Shown one piece after another: positions 20,804-30,417 of a stretch of DNA of 62,602 bases (the stretch's first letter is position 1; the number at the start of each line of letters is the position of its first letter). The stretch comes from Hyphomicrobiales bacterium (GTDB taxonomy: Bacteria > Pseudomonadota > Alphaproteobacteria > Rhizobiales > Beijerinckiaceae), in contig JAIXSM010000056.1 of the NCBI GenBank assembly GCA_027484655.1, positions 1 through 62,602 of the forward strand, written 5' to 3'. A program made the position numbers and the translations under genes. A model generated the notes under the pieces. That model searched no databases. It saw nothing but the letters and a program-made list of their open reading frames with translations, and was not told the DNA's origin.

Positions 20804-21937
20804 TCAGGTCCGCTTTGCGTCACCCACGTCCCTGTCACGGCCATCACGCGGCCTGAACATGGGCATGAGCACTCTGAACGTCGTACGGCGTGGGTGGGAC
20901 TCACACTCGATGACGCCACCGTGATCGCCGACGATTTTAGCAACCAGTGCAAGACCCAGGCCAGTTCCTGACGGCTTATTGGACACAAACGGATCGAAGA
21001 GATGATTCAGCAGTTCGGGCGACACGCCGGGCCCATTGTCGCGAACACAGAACTCGAGCGGCAGGGCTATGGGCTGCGAAGATCCCGCCACGCGGAGACG
21101 TACGCCGGGGCGAAAGGCTGTGGTCAGCTCGATTTCGCCGTCGATGGCGTCCTCGCCAACGGCTTCCGCAGCGTTCTTCACGAGGTTGAGGAAGATCTGT
21201 ATGAGCTGGTCGCGGTTCGCGCTCACCGGCGGCAGCGATGGATCGTAGGTTTCCACGAAGCGAATGTGCCGGGCGAACCCTGCCTGCGCGATGCGTTTCA
21301 CGTGATCGAGCACGTAATGGATATTGACCGCCTCGCGCTCGGAGGGCCGCTCGTCAGTGAACACCTCGAAGCGATCAACCAGTTTCACGATCCGGTCGGT
21401 TTCGTCGCAGATGAGGCGCGTGAGCGAACGGTCCTCGTCCGCAAGCTCCGCCTCGAGAAGTTGCGCAGCGCCACGGATGCCTGACAACGGATTCTTGATC
21501 TCGTGAGCGAGCATGGCCCCCAGCGCCGTGACCGAGCGCGCTGCCCCTCTGTGCGTCAACTGCCTGTCCATTTTGTCGGCAATAGTGCGCTCCTGGAGCA
21601 TGATGACTACATTTTGAGCATCCGGCAGAAGCGGGATCGCATTCACGTCCACGATGCGTTCGAGCCCGATGCGGGGCGTGCCCACATCGATGCGATACTC
21701 GTTAATGACGCAGCGCCGCCGCCGCGCGTCCTCGACCACCGACAGGACGGGCGACCCAAAGGGTAGCAATTCGGCCAAAGACGACCTGAGGAGTTGCCCA
21801 GCGCTCAGGTGAAAGAAAGCCTCACACGCGGCGTTGGCGCCAATCACGCGCCCTTGGGCGTCGAGCGTCATGATCGGGTGCGGCAGCATGTTGAGAACGA
21901 CAGCGGACGGAACGGCTGGCGGCTTGGTGTCGATCAT
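20804..21937 (-). CDS. ntrB: Nitrogen regulation sensor kinase NtrB (NR-II)
   Basis: 377-residue cytoplasmic two-component kinase/phosphatase that acts on NtrC and is controlled by PII proteins. A PAS domain occupies about residues 10-115, the H-box [16 protein letters not shown] carries His145, and the ATPase domain has [15 protein letters not shown] and GTGLGLALV. The ATG overlaps the dusB stop by four bases, so translation is coupled. Confidence 0.95.
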   Translation of the reverse strand: MIDTKPPAVPSAVVLNMLPHPIMTLDAQGRVIGANAACEAFFHLSAGQLLRSSLAELLPFGSPVLSVVEDARRRRCVINEYRIDVGTPRIGLERIVDVNAIPLLPDAQNVVIMLQERTIADKMDRQLTHRGAARSVTALGAMLAHEIKNPLSGIRGAAQLLEAELADEDRSLTRLICDETDRIVKLVDRFEVFTDERPSEREAVNIHYVLDHVKRIAQAGFARHIRFVETYDPSLPPVSANRDQLIQIFLNLVKNAAEAVGEDAIDGEIELTTAFRPGVRLRVAGSSQPIALPLEFCVRDNGPGVSPELLNHLFDPFVSNKPSGTGLGLALVAKIVGDHGGVIECESHPRRTTFRVLMPMFRPRDGRDRDVGDAKRT

Positions 21938-22947
21938 GCGGCGCTGGCCTCGACCTGAAAGAGAAAGACGCGCGACAGCAGTCGGATGGCTTCACGCGGA
22001 TCATCGGTGGTGACGAGCTTGAGCCTTACATCGGGCGCCGCGCCGGCGTGCTCGGCGTAGGCGGACAGGTGCTTGCGCGCATGGCGCAGGCCCGTATACG
22101 CGCCCATGGCGGTCAGCAGATGGTCCAGATGCTCAACCGCGGCGTCCCGCTTTGCCTCTGCTGTGGGCTCGCGCACCGCCTCCCCCCGCAGCCCCTGCGC
22201 GATCTGGCCCACGAGCCACGGGCGCCCGACGGCGGCACGGCCGACCATCACCCCTGCGGCGCCAGACGCCGCCAGCATGCCGCGGGCGTCTTCCAGACCG
22301 CCGCAGTCGCCGTTCGCGATCACCGGCAGCGCCGTGGCTTCCACCACCGGGCGTATGGCGTCCCAGTTCGCACGCCCTTTGTAGAACTGGTTCCGGGTGC
22401 GCCCGTGCACCGTGACGAGGCGTACGCCCGCGCTTTCGGCGCGCCGGGCGATTTCGGGCGCATTGAGGCAATCCAGATCCCAGCCCAGCCGCATCTTCAG
22501 CGTCACGGGAAGCGTCGTCGCCCGCACGGTGGCCTCCACGAGCGCAAGCGCCTGATCCGGCGTGCGCATCAGCGCCGACCCGGCGTAGCCCCCCGTCACC
22601 CGCTTGGCGGGGCACCCCATGTTGATATCCACCGCCGCCGCGCCGGTCGCTTCCGCCACGCGCGCCGCCTCAGCCATCCAGTGGGGCTCACAGCCGGCGA
22701 TCTGCACCACATGGATATCGACCCCGGACCCTTCAGCGCGCAGCCGGGACTCCTCGTCGCCGCGCACGAAATCGTCCGACGCCACCATCTCGGACACGAC
22801 AAGGGACGCGCCAAAGCGCCGCGCGATCCGCCGCATCCCCACGTCCGTCACACCGGACATGGGCGCAAGCGCCACAACCCCATCGAGCGCGACGGGGCCG
22901 ATCCGCAAGGCGGGGGCCTTGCCTATTCCTTGTGCAGCATTCAGCAT
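21934..22947 (-). CDS. dusB: tRNA-dihydrouridine synthase DusB (NifR3 type)
   Basis: Reduces uridine in the tRNA D-loop using FMN and NADPH. The 337-residue product has the family motifs [20 protein letters not shown] (catalytic Cys), [16 protein letters not shown] and ANGDCGG. In alphaproteobacteria this gene was once called nifR3 and heads the ntrBC operon, as here. The ATG at 22947 (MLNAAQGIG) is chosen because it leaves a normal N-terminus; a longer reading starting at 23100 would run through the promoter. The ATG has no ribosome site; see the promoter entry. Confidence 0.93.
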   Translation of the reverse strand: MLNAAQGIGKAPALRIGPVALDGVVALAPMSGVTDVGMRRIARRFGASLVVSEMVASDDFVRGDEESRLRAEGSGVDIHVVQIAGCEPHWMAEAARVAEATGAAAVDINMGCPAKRVTGGYAGSALMRTPDQALALVEATVRATTLPVTLKMRLGWDLDCLNAPEIARRAESAGVRLVTVHGRTRNQFYKGRANWDAIRPVVEATALPVIANGDCGGLEDARGMLAASGAAGVMVGRAAVGRPWLVGQIAQGLRGEAVREPTAEAKRDAAVEHLDHLLTAMGAYTGLRHARKHLSAYAEHAGAAPDVRLKLVTTDDPREAIRLLSRVFLFQVEASAA

Positions 22948-22953
22948 GCACAG

Positions 22954-22982
22954 AATATAAACATTTTTTGCGGCGCGGCAAA
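22954..22982 (-). promoter_or_regulatory. Likely promoter of the dusB-ntrBC operon
   Basis: On the minus strand a -35-like TTTGCC (22982-22977) and a -10-like TATATT (22959-22954) are 17 bases apart. Only six bases separate the -10 from the dusB ATG, so transcription would begin at or next to the start codon and the mRNA could be leaderless. That would explain the missing ribosome site. Confidence 0.5.
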
Positions 22983-23117
22983 GACTGGCGTCAGGACGGC
23001 CATCAGCTTCCGGCGCCCTCGGATCGCGGCCATCGTTGCCGACGTCACCGGATTGATGCAAAACGAAGCCGCCAATGAGCCGCGGATCGCCAGGCAACAC
23101 TTACGCTGGGAGTTCTG

Positions 23118-24716
23118 GTGGGAAAAGCGCGCGCCTACACATTCTTCGCGCTTCTTGTTGCGCTCGTCGCCTTTGGCGCGGAGCGCGCATTGACGCTTCG
23201 GGATGACCATAACGCGGCCAACCGCTCCGCCAACGCGATTCTGGAAGCGTGGGCCTCCTCGGCGGAAAACCACACGCGTCGTACGCTTGAGACGACTGAT
23301 CTGATCTTCGCGATTGTCTGGGACCATGTTCGCAGCGTCGGGGGCGTGCGCGAGGCCGGCGACGACCCGAAGACCCATCAGCTACTCTCTGATCTGGCGC
23401 GCCAGACCATCGGCGGTGACCTGATGCTGGTTGACGACGCGGGGACGTTGGTCGCGCAGTCCGCGCCGCCAGCGGCGCCTCGGGCAGACCTTGGCGACCA
23501 CGACTGGTTCAGGGCGCACCAGGCCCGCAAGATCGACCGATATGTGGGGCCTTCATTCTACAGCCGCATCACCAACGAAATTCGGTTTACCTATTCGCGG
23601 TCCGTGACGGATGAAAATGGGCGCTTCATGGGCGCGCTTCAGTCGTCCATAAAGCAGTCGTTTTTCGCTGGCGTTCCGATTTCAATAGCGATGCAGAGTG
23701 CGGCCGAAATCGCTGTGTGGGGCCTCGACGGCAACCTGGTCGCCGCCTCAACAATGACGCAAGAGCGATTGCAGACAGGTTTTGTCTCCCCTGAAATCAG
23801 AGAGGCTGTCCAACGCGCTGGCAGTGGGCTGCTGCAAATGGCAGGCTTCGACACCCGACGCCGCACGGCGTTCCACGTGCTGCCGGAATGGGGCGTGGCA
23901 GTCACCGCGAGCATTCCAGAGGCAGATGTGCTCAGCCCATGGCGCACGGACCGGCGCAACGCCATCATCACTGCTGGCGTGCTTGCGACGGTGTTGTGCG
24001 TGCTTGGCGGCTTCGCGTTCCTCAGCGCCGCACGGGAGACACGGCTTACGCAACAGCTTCGCGAGAAGACTGCTGCGCTTGAGGACGCTACCGCAGCCCG
24101 TGATCTTCTGATCCGGGAGGTGCACCACCGGGTGAATAACAATCTTCAGGTTGTATCCAGCCTGCTGCGGATCAACGCGCGGCGCACCAAGGACGTCAAG
24201 ACCCTCGTGACCACCACGCAGGACCGCATACAGGTCATGGCGGCCATGCATGAGGTCATCTACATGGGCGAGATCTCGGAACACGTCGATCTGGACGCCT
24301 ATCTGGCCAGTCTCGTCAATTCCGTTGAAAGCGCCAACGCTCTCAGATCCTGGGGCGTGAGGATCGAAATAGACTGCGACCCCGTGACGGTCACCATGGA
24401 TCGGATGACGCCCGTCGGCCTCATCATCGTCGAGGTTTTGTCGAACGCGGCTGAGCATGGATTTTCGGGCGCACGCTACGGACGACTGTGCATTACCGCG
24501 CGCCGCGCGGCAGGCCAGGTGCGCATCGAAATCCGCAACGACGGCGCGCCGCTCGAAAGCACCATCAGACCATCATGGGGCGGACGCCTGATCGATGCTC
24601 TCGCAGGTCAGATCAATGGCGAACATCAATTGATCCGCGAGGGAGACTGGACTGTGTTCCGGCTCACATTCGATGACGCGCCAGCCATCGGGCCGCCAGA
24701 GGGAATGACGCTTTGA
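23118..24716 (+). CDS. Membrane sensor histidine kinase, HisKA_2 type
   Basis: 532 residues. A first membrane helix (about 7-24) and a second (about 281-303) enclose a 250-residue periplasmic region of the double-Cache type (DHDWFRAHQ, GPSFYSRITNEIRFTYSR). After a short coiled segment comes the H-box EVHHRVNNNLQVVSSLLRI (about 332-350), the HisKA_2 signature, and an ATPase domain (VEVLSNAAEHGFSG). Such kinases often work in general stress signalling with PhyR-type regulators. No response regulator lies next to it, so the partner is unknown. GTG start with GGGAG upstream. It is divergent from dusB. Confidence 0.9.
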   Translation: MGKARAYTFFALLVALVAFGAERALTLRDDHNAANRSANAILEAWASSAENHTRRTLETTDLIFAIVWDHVRSVGGVREAGDDPKTHQLLSDLARQTIGGDLMLVDDAGTLVAQSAPPAAPRADLGDHDWFRAHQARKIDRYVGPSFYSRITNEIRFTYSRSVTDENGRFMGALQSSIKQSFFAGVPISIAMQSAAEIAVWGLDGNLVAASTMTQERLQTGFVSPEIREAVQRAGSGLLQMAGFDTRRRTAFHVLPEWGVAVTASIPEADVLSPWRTDRRNAIITAGVLATVLCVLGGFAFLSAARETRLTQQLREKTAALEDATAARDLLIREVHHRVNNNLQVVSSLLRINARRTKDVKTLVTTTQDRIQVMAAMHEVIYMGEISEHVDLDAYLASLVNSVESANALRSWGVRIEIDCDPVTVTMDRMTPVGLIIVEVLSNAAEHGFSGARYGRLCITARRAAGQVRIEIRNDGAPLESTIRPSWGGRLIDALAGQINGEHQLIREGDWTVFRLTFDDAPAIGPPEGMTL

Positions 24717-24789
24717 ACAAGGCGTTGCGGGCTTCCGGCTCGCCGGCAGGCGTTTTGTCAGATTGTTTTCGATTCACAGGGGAGTCCCC

Positions 24790-25755
24790 ATGACTGATCT
24801 TCCCAAAAGCATATTCATTCTTGAAGAAGGCCCGCGCGAAGGATTTCAAATTGAGAAAGGCCCCATTTCCACGGCGCGAAAGGTGGAGTTGATCGACGCC
24901 CTTTCGGACACTGGCCTGAAACAGATCCAGATCGTCTCTTTCGTCGATCCCCGGCGTGTTCCGGGCATGGCCGATGCGGAGGATGTGGTCCGTGCGATCA
25001 CGCCGCGCCCGGGCGTCGCCTACACCGGCCTGTGGCTCAACGAGCGCGGCTTTGAACGGGCCGTGGCCACCGGGCGCCTGACAGTGCGCGGATCCATCAC
25101 CCTTGGCGCATCCGATGCGTTCCTGAAACGCAACCAGAACCGCACAATCGCGGAGCAGATCGCCTCGCAGCGAGCGCTGGCGCAAAGATATGTGGAACTC
25201 GGCGTTCCCGTGACGCGCGGCAGCGTGATGGCGGCCTTCGGATGCAACTACGAGGGCGATGTGTCGGCGGCGAAAATCGTTGGCCTCATCGCCGAAATCC
25301 TCGACATCGCCGACAGCGTCGGCGCGCGTCTCGATCACGTTTCACTTGCGGACACCATGGCGTGGGCGACGCCTCGCTCCATCAAGACCATCATAGGCGC
25401 AGTGCGCGAGCGCTGGCCGGATCTGGATCTCGCGCTTCACCTCCACGACACTCGGGGGCTCGGGATTGCGAACGCGTACGCCGGACTTGAAATGGGCGTT
25501 GCGCGCTTTGACGCCGCTGTCGCAGGCCTCGGCGGTTGCCCATTCGCCGGAAACGCTGGCGCGGCCGGCAATGTCTGCACCGAGGATCTCGTGTTTCTGT
25601 GCGACGAGATCGGCATCGACACCGGCGTCGATCTCGAAAGCCTCATGGCCTGCGCGCGCCTTGCGGAGGATATTGTCGGCCATCCCCTTCCCGGCTCGGT
25701 GATGAAAGGCGGCTCACTGCGCGCCATGCGCGAAAGGATCGCGGCCAAAGGATGA
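24790..25755 (+). CDS. Hydroxymethylglutaryl-CoA lyase family protein
   Basis: 321-residue TIM-barrel lyase of the HMGL-like family. The reference reaction splits HMG-CoA to acetoacetate and acetyl-CoA. Catalytic and metal sites are visible: REGFQ near the start (PREGFQIEK), the HxH metal pair in LHLHDTRGLGIAN, and the signature GLGGCPFAGNAGAAGNVCTED with the active Cys. The ATG at 24790 has GGGGAG upstream. Being next to an MFS carrier and a TctC-like protein, it may act on a different 3-hydroxy acyl-CoA in organic acid breakdown. Confidence 0.87.
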   Translation: MTDLPKSIFILEEGPREGFQIEKGPISTARKVELIDALSDTGLKQIQIVSFVDPRRVPGMADAEDVVRAITPRPGVAYTGLWLNERGFERAVATGRLTVRGSITLGASDAFLKRNQNRTIAEQIASQRALAQRYVELGVPVTRGSVMAAFGCNYEGDVSAAKIVGLIAEILDIADSVGARLDHVSLADTMAWATPRSIKTIIGAVRERWPDLDLALHLHDTRGLGIANAYAGLEMGVARFDAAVAGLGGCPFAGNAGAAGNVCTEDLVFLCDEIGIDTGVDLESLMACARLAEDIVGHPLPGSVMKGGSLRAMRERIAAKG

Positions 25756-25885
25756 GGCCGCTATCGCCTTGCTGACGTGGGCTGTACGCGCCGGCGCCGG
25801 AGTGTAGACTGATGCTATCGGGGCGGCGCCCGAGCGGCGATCCGTACACCCCCTACCCTGCGCGCGTTTGGCGCTGGAGCATGAT

Positions 25886-27085
25886 TTGAAGCCCCTTCAC
25901 GGCGCTGCGACAGCGCTTCTTCTGCCAAGCCTCTGCCTTGGCGGCCTGGCGGCGAACGTCTCCGGACGAACGGTTGAGCCGCTGGTCCTCATCGTCTCGG
26001 CGGAGTTTTCGGTGGGGGTGGCGACAGCCGCGCTGCTCACATCGTTTTATGCGTTGCCGTTCGCGCTCGGGCAGCCGGTCCTCGGGCCTTTGGGCGACAT
26101 CTACGGCAAGGCGCGTGTGCTGCGCCTGAGCCTGTGGGCGCTGACGGTCACACTGCTTTTGTCCGCCATGGCGCCCACGTTCGAAACGCTCGCAATCGCC
26201 CGCTTCTGCGCAGGCCTCGCAGCCGGCGGCGTCGTGCCCGCGTGCATGGCGACCATCGGAGATTCCTACCCGCCGGAGCGTCGCCAGCAGGCGATCTCCA
26301 TCTTCGTGACCATGGGTCTCCTCGCGCAAATCTTCGCCACAAGCGCGTCCGGGCTCGCTGGCGAGGCGTTCGGCTGGCGGCCCGTGCTGTTTGCGACCGG
26401 CTTCATAGGGCTCGCGGGAGCCCTTGCGGCGACGTTCGTTCTCAGGACGCCGCCGACGAGCGCTGCGCCACAACGCTTCAGCGTCGGCCTCGCAGCGGCA
26501 AACTACAAATCTGTCTTCCGCAATCCAAAAGCGGTTCTGTGCTATTCGACGGTGTTTCTGGAAGGCGTCGCGCTTTACGGGATCATGCCGTATGTGGCCG
26601 ATATTCTATCTCGCCAGGGCGCAGGCGCCACCGGCGAGGCGGGGATCATCATTGGCGCCATCGGCGTCGGCGGGCTTGTCTACGTTGCATTGGTGTCGAA
26701 ACTGCTGAAGCAGTTCGGCCGGCACGCGCTCATGGCGGCCGGCGGCGCCTTCATGACCTGCGGGCCAATCGTTCTCGCGTTGACGGACGTTTGGCAGATC
26801 AGCGCCGGCGCTTTCGCGGTGACAGGTTTCGGATTCATGCTGCTGCACAATTCCATCCAGACGGAGGCCGTTGATCTCGCGCCGGCTGCGCGACAGTCTG
26901 CCTACTCGCTGCACGCGTTCTCGTTCTTTTCGGGCCAGGCTGCGGGACCGCCCGTGTTCGGCGCCCTGCTGGCGCTCCTTGGCGACGCGCCGGCGCTCTT
27001 CATCAGCGCCCTTGCGCTGGCGGCCACCGGGCTCGTGGTCGCAGCGTTGTTCGAGCGGCTCGCCCGCCGCGCGCCGGCGCCATGA
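25886..27085 (+). CDS. MFS transporter
   Basis: 399-residue carrier with about 12 hydrophobic helices and the MFS loop 2-3 motif (GPLGDIYGKARVLR). Substrate unknown; similar proteins include drug and organic acid exporters. The start is uncertain: TTG at 25886 has GGAG six bases upstream, while TTG at 25868 would add six residues; no ATG is available. About 130 bases separate it from the lyase gene. Its stop is one base before the GTG of the next gene, suggesting coupled translation. Confidence 0.86.
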   Translation: MKPLHGAATALLLPSLCLGGLAANVSGRTVEPLVLIVSAEFSVGVATAALLTSFYALPFALGQPVLGPLGDIYGKARVLRLSLWALTVTLLLSAMAPTFETLAIARFCAGLAAGGVVPACMATIGDSYPPERRQQAISIFVTMGLLAQIFATSASGLAGEAFGWRPVLFATGFIGLAGALAATFVLRTPPTSAAPQRFSVGLAAANYKSVFRNPKAVLCYSTVFLEGVALYGIMPYVADILSRQGAGATGEAGIIIGAIGVGGLVYVALVSKLLKQFGRHALMAAGGAFMTCGPIVLALTDVWQISAGAFAVTGFGFMLLHNSIQTEAVDLAPAARQSAYSLHAFSFFSGQAAGPPVFGALLALLGDAPALFISALALAATGLVVAALFERLARRAPAP

Positions 27086-27086
27086 C

Positions 27087-28175
27087 GTGAAAGCATTTGC
27101 GCTTTATCCTTTGCCGATGCGCGCCCTCGCCCTTCTCGTTGTTTTGACCGCAATCGCAAGCGCCACATCGGCCCTCGCCCAGTCGCCCGCGCGCGTATCG
27201 CTTCTTGTGGGATTCGGGCCGGGTCAGGGCAACGATCAGCCTGCGCGGCCAGACGCAGCGACTTTCGCTGGCAACCGTATGTCGCCAGACATGAGCTACG
27301 ATCAAACTGCGCGCTTTCTGGCGCGGCGCCTGCCGCGGCATCTGCCGGGAACGCCACAGGTGGAGGCGCGACACGCGCCCGGCGGATCGGGCTTTGCTGC
27401 GGCAAGGCGACTTGCTTCCTCGCCCGCCGATGGCAGCGTGATCGCGCTACTGTCTGCAAACGTCATCTACGCTTCGGCGCTGCGACTCCCCGGCGCCGAC
27501 TTCGCGGCGCATCGCTTCACGTGGCTGGGCGGCGTTGCGACCGAACGCTGGGCGTGCATCCGCCGCACGCACAAGCCCAACGGGCCCATATGGACCGGCA
27601 CAATGGGTCTGGGGTCGCGCGCGGACACCCATGCCCGGGCCATGAAGCGATTGGCCGGCGCCCCGCTCGAAATCATGAGCGGGTACGTGAGCCGCTTCGA
27701 ACTGATCCGCGGACTGGAAAACGGCGAGATCGACGCCGCATGCGGGTGGCCCATGCGTGATCTGGAAATGCGCCGGGCCGACTGGCTCGCCTCGCGGCGC
27801 TTTGAGCCGTTCGCGATCTTCAGCCCGTCAGGCAAAGGGCCTTTCGCTGCGCCGGAAGATGCCGTCGCCGCAGCAGCGCTCGAAGCTCTCTCGTGGGAAG
27901 CGGATGCCGCGTGGCCCCTCGCGGCCCCACCCGGACTGCCGGACAGCGCCGCGCGCACGTTCATGGACGCACTCGCGTCAATGGCCGCGGATGCAGACGC
28001 GCAGGACGAGGCGCAGCGCGCTGGCATCGTGCTGGAGCCTCCGCCCGAGGGGCGCGTGGGCGAGATCGTCAGCGCCCTGCACGAGGCTCCAGACCATGTG
28101 AAGGACGCCCTCGCGTTGCTCTTTGCGCCGCAGTCGCCTGCGCCTTCTCAAGCGCGGCCGCATTCCGTAAGATAA
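27087..28175 (+). CDS. TctC/Bug-type extracytoplasmic solute-binding protein
   Basis: Product of about 362 residues with a signal peptide (cut after ATSALA). The family pattern is visible: VGFGPG near the N-terminus, YDQTARFLARRLP, VEARHAPGGSGFAAARRLASSPADGS. Such proteins bind organic acids for tripartite tricarboxylate transporters, but no tctA or tctB membrane gene is present; the only carrier nearby is the upstream MFS protein. The GTG at 27087 is one base after the MFS stop; ATG at 27117 would drop ten residues and start nearer to the signal peptide. Confidence 0.8.
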   Translation: MKAFALYPLPMRALALLVVLTAIASATSALAQSPARVSLLVGFGPGQGNDQPARPDAATFAGNRMSPDMSYDQTARFLARRLPRHLPGTPQVEARHAPGGSGFAAARRLASSPADGSVIALLSANVIYASALRLPGADFAAHRFTWLGGVATERWACIRRTHKPNGPIWTGTMGLGSRADTHARAMKRLAGAPLEIMSGYVSRFELIRGLENGEIDAACGWPMRDLEMRRADWLASRRFEPFAIFSPSGKGPFAAPEDAVAAAALEALSWEADAAWPLAAPPGLPDSAARTFMDALASMAADADAQDEAQRAGIVLEPPPEGRVGEIVSALHEAPDHVKDALALLFAPQSPAPSQARPHSVR

Positions 28176-28191
28176 ACGCGGAGGATCAACC

Positions 28192-28863
28192 ATGCATCAC
28201 GTTACCGTCTCCAATCTCGCCGGGCGCGAGCATGTTCATGTGACAGTGTACGGTCGCGCAGCCGCGAGTGTCGGCGACGAGTCGCGCCGCGCCATGGAGG
28301 AAGCGCGCGACTTGCTTGAGCGCGCCGGCGCAGCGCGGGAGCATCTGGTGCGCAGCCGCCTTTTTGCGCGCGACGGGCAGACCCGACGCACCGCAAGCGA
28401 CATGCGTCTTGAGGTGCTCGCTGGCGCGCTGCGCGCATCCAGCTCAAGTTACATCGATCCCGCGCGCCTGCCGGATGGCGCGTCCATGGCGATTGAACTC
28501 GTGGGCCAGCGCGGCGCACCGGCCGCGGCCAAAAGCGTGCGCGAGTATGAGCCGCACATCGCCCCGCCCATGTTTGTGACGCTGGACGGTGTGGCGTATC
28601 TCTCCGGGATCACGGATGTGACAGACGGGTTCGATGCGCAGCTCGCCAACATTCGCGCAAGTGTTGAACGCAGTCTTGCAGCCGCAGGCGGCGCGCGTAT
28701 CGCCCACATCGCAGCGCATGTGTCGCGCAAGGTGAACCTCGATCATGCGTGGGCTGCGATCACGCGCACGTTCCCCGCAGGCGTTGCCATGACGCTGTCG
28801 CAGGTCGATGGATACTCTGCGGCCGAAAAGCTCGTGGAAATTGAAACGACGGCGCTGGCATGA
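28192..28863 (+). CDS. Tandem Rid (YjgF/YER057c)-like protein
   Basis: 223 residues made of two Rid-like halves (about 1-110 and 120-223), each with the beta-alpha layout of the family; the second shows AYLSGITDVTDGFDAQLANI and ends KLVEIETTA. RidA enzymes hydrolyse reactive enamines and imines, but the Arg that RidA needs before the final strand is not seen here, so the activity may differ. A strong ribosome site (GGAGG) precedes the ATG. The gene sits 16 bases after the TctC-like gene and overlaps the MOSC gene by four bases. Confidence 0.72.
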   Translation: MHHVTVSNLAGREHVHVTVYGRAAASVGDESRRAMEEARDLLERAGAAREHLVRSRLFARDGQTRRTASDMRLEVLAGALRASSSSYIDPARLPDGASMAIELVGQRGAPAAAKSVREYEPHIAPPMFVTLDGVAYLSGITDVTDGFDAQLANIRASVERSLAAAGGARIAHIAAHVSRKVNLDHAWAAITRTFPAGVAMTLSQVDGYSAAEKLVEIETTALA

Positions 28864-29405
28864 GCGACCCGCGCGTTTTGAGCGTCAGCTTTGCCGGGGC
28901 GCATCGGTTCAGCAAGGCGCGCGCGCTGCAAATCCGCCTCATCGCCGGGCTTGGCGTGGAGGCGGATGCGCACGCGGGCGCCACCGTCAAACACCGCTCG
29001 CGCGTGGAGAAGGATTCGACGCAGCCCAATCTGCGGCAGGTGCATCTCATGCACGCCGAACTGTTTGAAGAGCTGGCGCGCAAGGGTTTTACTGTTGGCC
29101 CCGGCGACCTCGGCGAGAACATCACCACGCGAGGGCTCGACCTTCTCAGTCTGCCGCGCGGCGCGCTGCTGCACATGGGCGACGGCGCCGTCATCGAGAT
29201 CACGGGGCTCCGCAACCCCTGCTCCCAGCTTGATGGGTTCCAGCCCGGCCTGATGAAGGCGACGCTGGAGCGCGCGCCCGATGGATCGTTGATCCGCAAG
29301 GCCGGCGTGATGGGCATCGTTCTCGCGGGCGGTTTCGTGCACCCTGGCGATGCGATCCGCGTGCAGACGCCGCGCGGACCGCAGGAGCCGTTACAGCCAG
29401 TCTAG
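28860..29405 (+). CDS. MOSC domain protein (YiiM-like)
   Basis: 181 residues with the MOSC core: GLGVEADAHAG, GPGDLGENITT, LPRGALLHMG, ITGLRNPCSQLDGFQPGLM with the conserved Cys, and GVMGIVLAGG. MOSC domains occur in molybdenum cofactor sulfurases and in YiiM-type molybdenum reductases acting on N-hydroxylated compounds. Its end faces the molybdenum hydroxylase operon, but it is on the opposite strand. It overlaps the Rid-like gene by four bases (ATGA). Confidence 0.88.
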   Translation: MSDPRVLSVSFAGAHRFSKARALQIRLIAGLGVEADAHAGATVKHRSRVEKDSTQPNLRQVHLMHAELFEELARKGFTVGPGDLGENITTRGLDLLSLPRGALLHMGDGAVIEITGLRNPCSQLDGFQPGLMKATLERAPDGSLIRKAGVMGIVLAGGFVHPGDAIRVQTPRGPQEPLQPV

Positions 29406-29412
29406 GCTGGCC

Positions 29413-30381
29413 TCAGGTGAACATGCCGCCAAGCGCGGGATCGAGCATCAGCGTGCGGGCAACCGGCGCCTTGTTGAACACCGCGCCGTCTTGCGCCATA
29501 TCGTCGAGCACGCGCTGAAAACCCTCAAGATCGACCGCGCCCGTCTTGGAGTAAAATTCCGAGTCGACAAAATAGCGCTTGTAAACCGTCTCGCAGACGG
29601 AGGCCTCGCGCTTGGTGTACTTGGCGAGAATCGCCTCGCATTCCTTGCGATTGGCGGGATCCCACATCCACTGATGCGCCTTGCGCAGAGCTGCGGCGAT
29701 ACGCTTGCCGGCGTCGCCTTTCGCCGCCCAATCCTTGTTGACCACGTAGACGACGGTGGGATAGCTGCGCAGGGCCCCATAAGTCGCAAGCGCTGGAAGC
29801 CCCTGTCTGATAGCCGCTTCCGCGCTCGGCTCGAACAGCACCGCCGCGCCGATGGCGCTGCGCGTTAGGGCAGCGACCTTGGCCGGCGACACGCCCGCGA
29901 CCACGTAGTTGTAGGAGTCGCGCTTGACGCCGGTCGCGTCGAGCAGGCGCGTGGTCGCCCACGCCTCGCTGCCGCGCAGCGATGAGAGCCCAATCGTCTT
30001 GCCTTTCAGGTCTTCAAGCTTCTTCACCTCGGGCGATCCGACGAGCACCCAGTCGTTCTGGTTGGTCGGCGAGGCGATGCACTGAAGCTGCGTCGCGCCC
30101 CGCGAGAAGGCGGCGATGAAGGTGTCAGGCTGCGACGTCGCAAGCTGATAACCGCCAGTGATCGCCATCTGCATGGCCTGCGGCGAGGACTGGATCTGCT
30201 GCAAATCGGAGGCGAAGCCCACCTCGCGATAGAAACCCTTGTCGTGGGCGACGCACTGCACCCAGTGAACCGCGTTAGCCGGCACGGCGCCGATCACTAG
30301 CGGCTCGTTCGCGCGGGCGATGGAAGGCGCGGCGACAAGCGCCGTAGCGCCCGCCGCGAACTGTCTGCGCGTCAGTTTCAT
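29413..30381 (-). CDS. ABC transporter substrate-binding protein (NMT1/ThiY-like), second of the operon
   Basis: 322 residues with a Tat-like signal (MKLTRRQFAAGATALVAAPS) and an NMT1-type binding fold (ITGGYQLATSQPDTFIAAF, LKGKTIGLSSLRGSEAWAT). It is the last gene of the ten-kilobase minus-strand operon, 36 bases after the ATPase gene. ATG at 30381 is preferred to the adjacent 30384 because GGAGG then lies five bases upstream. It differs from the other binding protein of the operon (31988-32953), so the importer may take two related substrates. Confidence 0.85.
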   Translation of the reverse strand: MKLTRRQFAAGATALVAAPSIARANEPLVIGAVPANAVHWVQCVAHDKGFYREVGFASDLQQIQSSPQAMQMAITGGYQLATSQPDTFIAAFSRGATQLQCIASPTNQNDWVLVGSPEVKKLEDLKGKTIGLSSLRGSEAWATTRLLDATGVKRDSYNYVVAGVSPAKVAALTRSAIGAAVLFEPSAEAAIRQGLPALATYGALRSYPTVVYVVNKDWAAKGDAGKRIAAALRKAHQWMWDPANRKECEAILAKYTKREASVCETVYKRYFVDSEFYSKTGAVDLEGFQRVLDDMAQDGAVFNKAPVARTLMLDPALGGMFT

Positions 30382-30417
30382 CATATCCTCCCTGTGCGTG
30401 GGCCTGTGGCCCGCTCG

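Noticed and set aside
29396-29411. Hairpin GCCAG/CTGGC between the MOSC gene and the binding-protein gene as a bidirectional terminator
   Set aside because: The stem is only 5 bp and no T-run follows on either strand.
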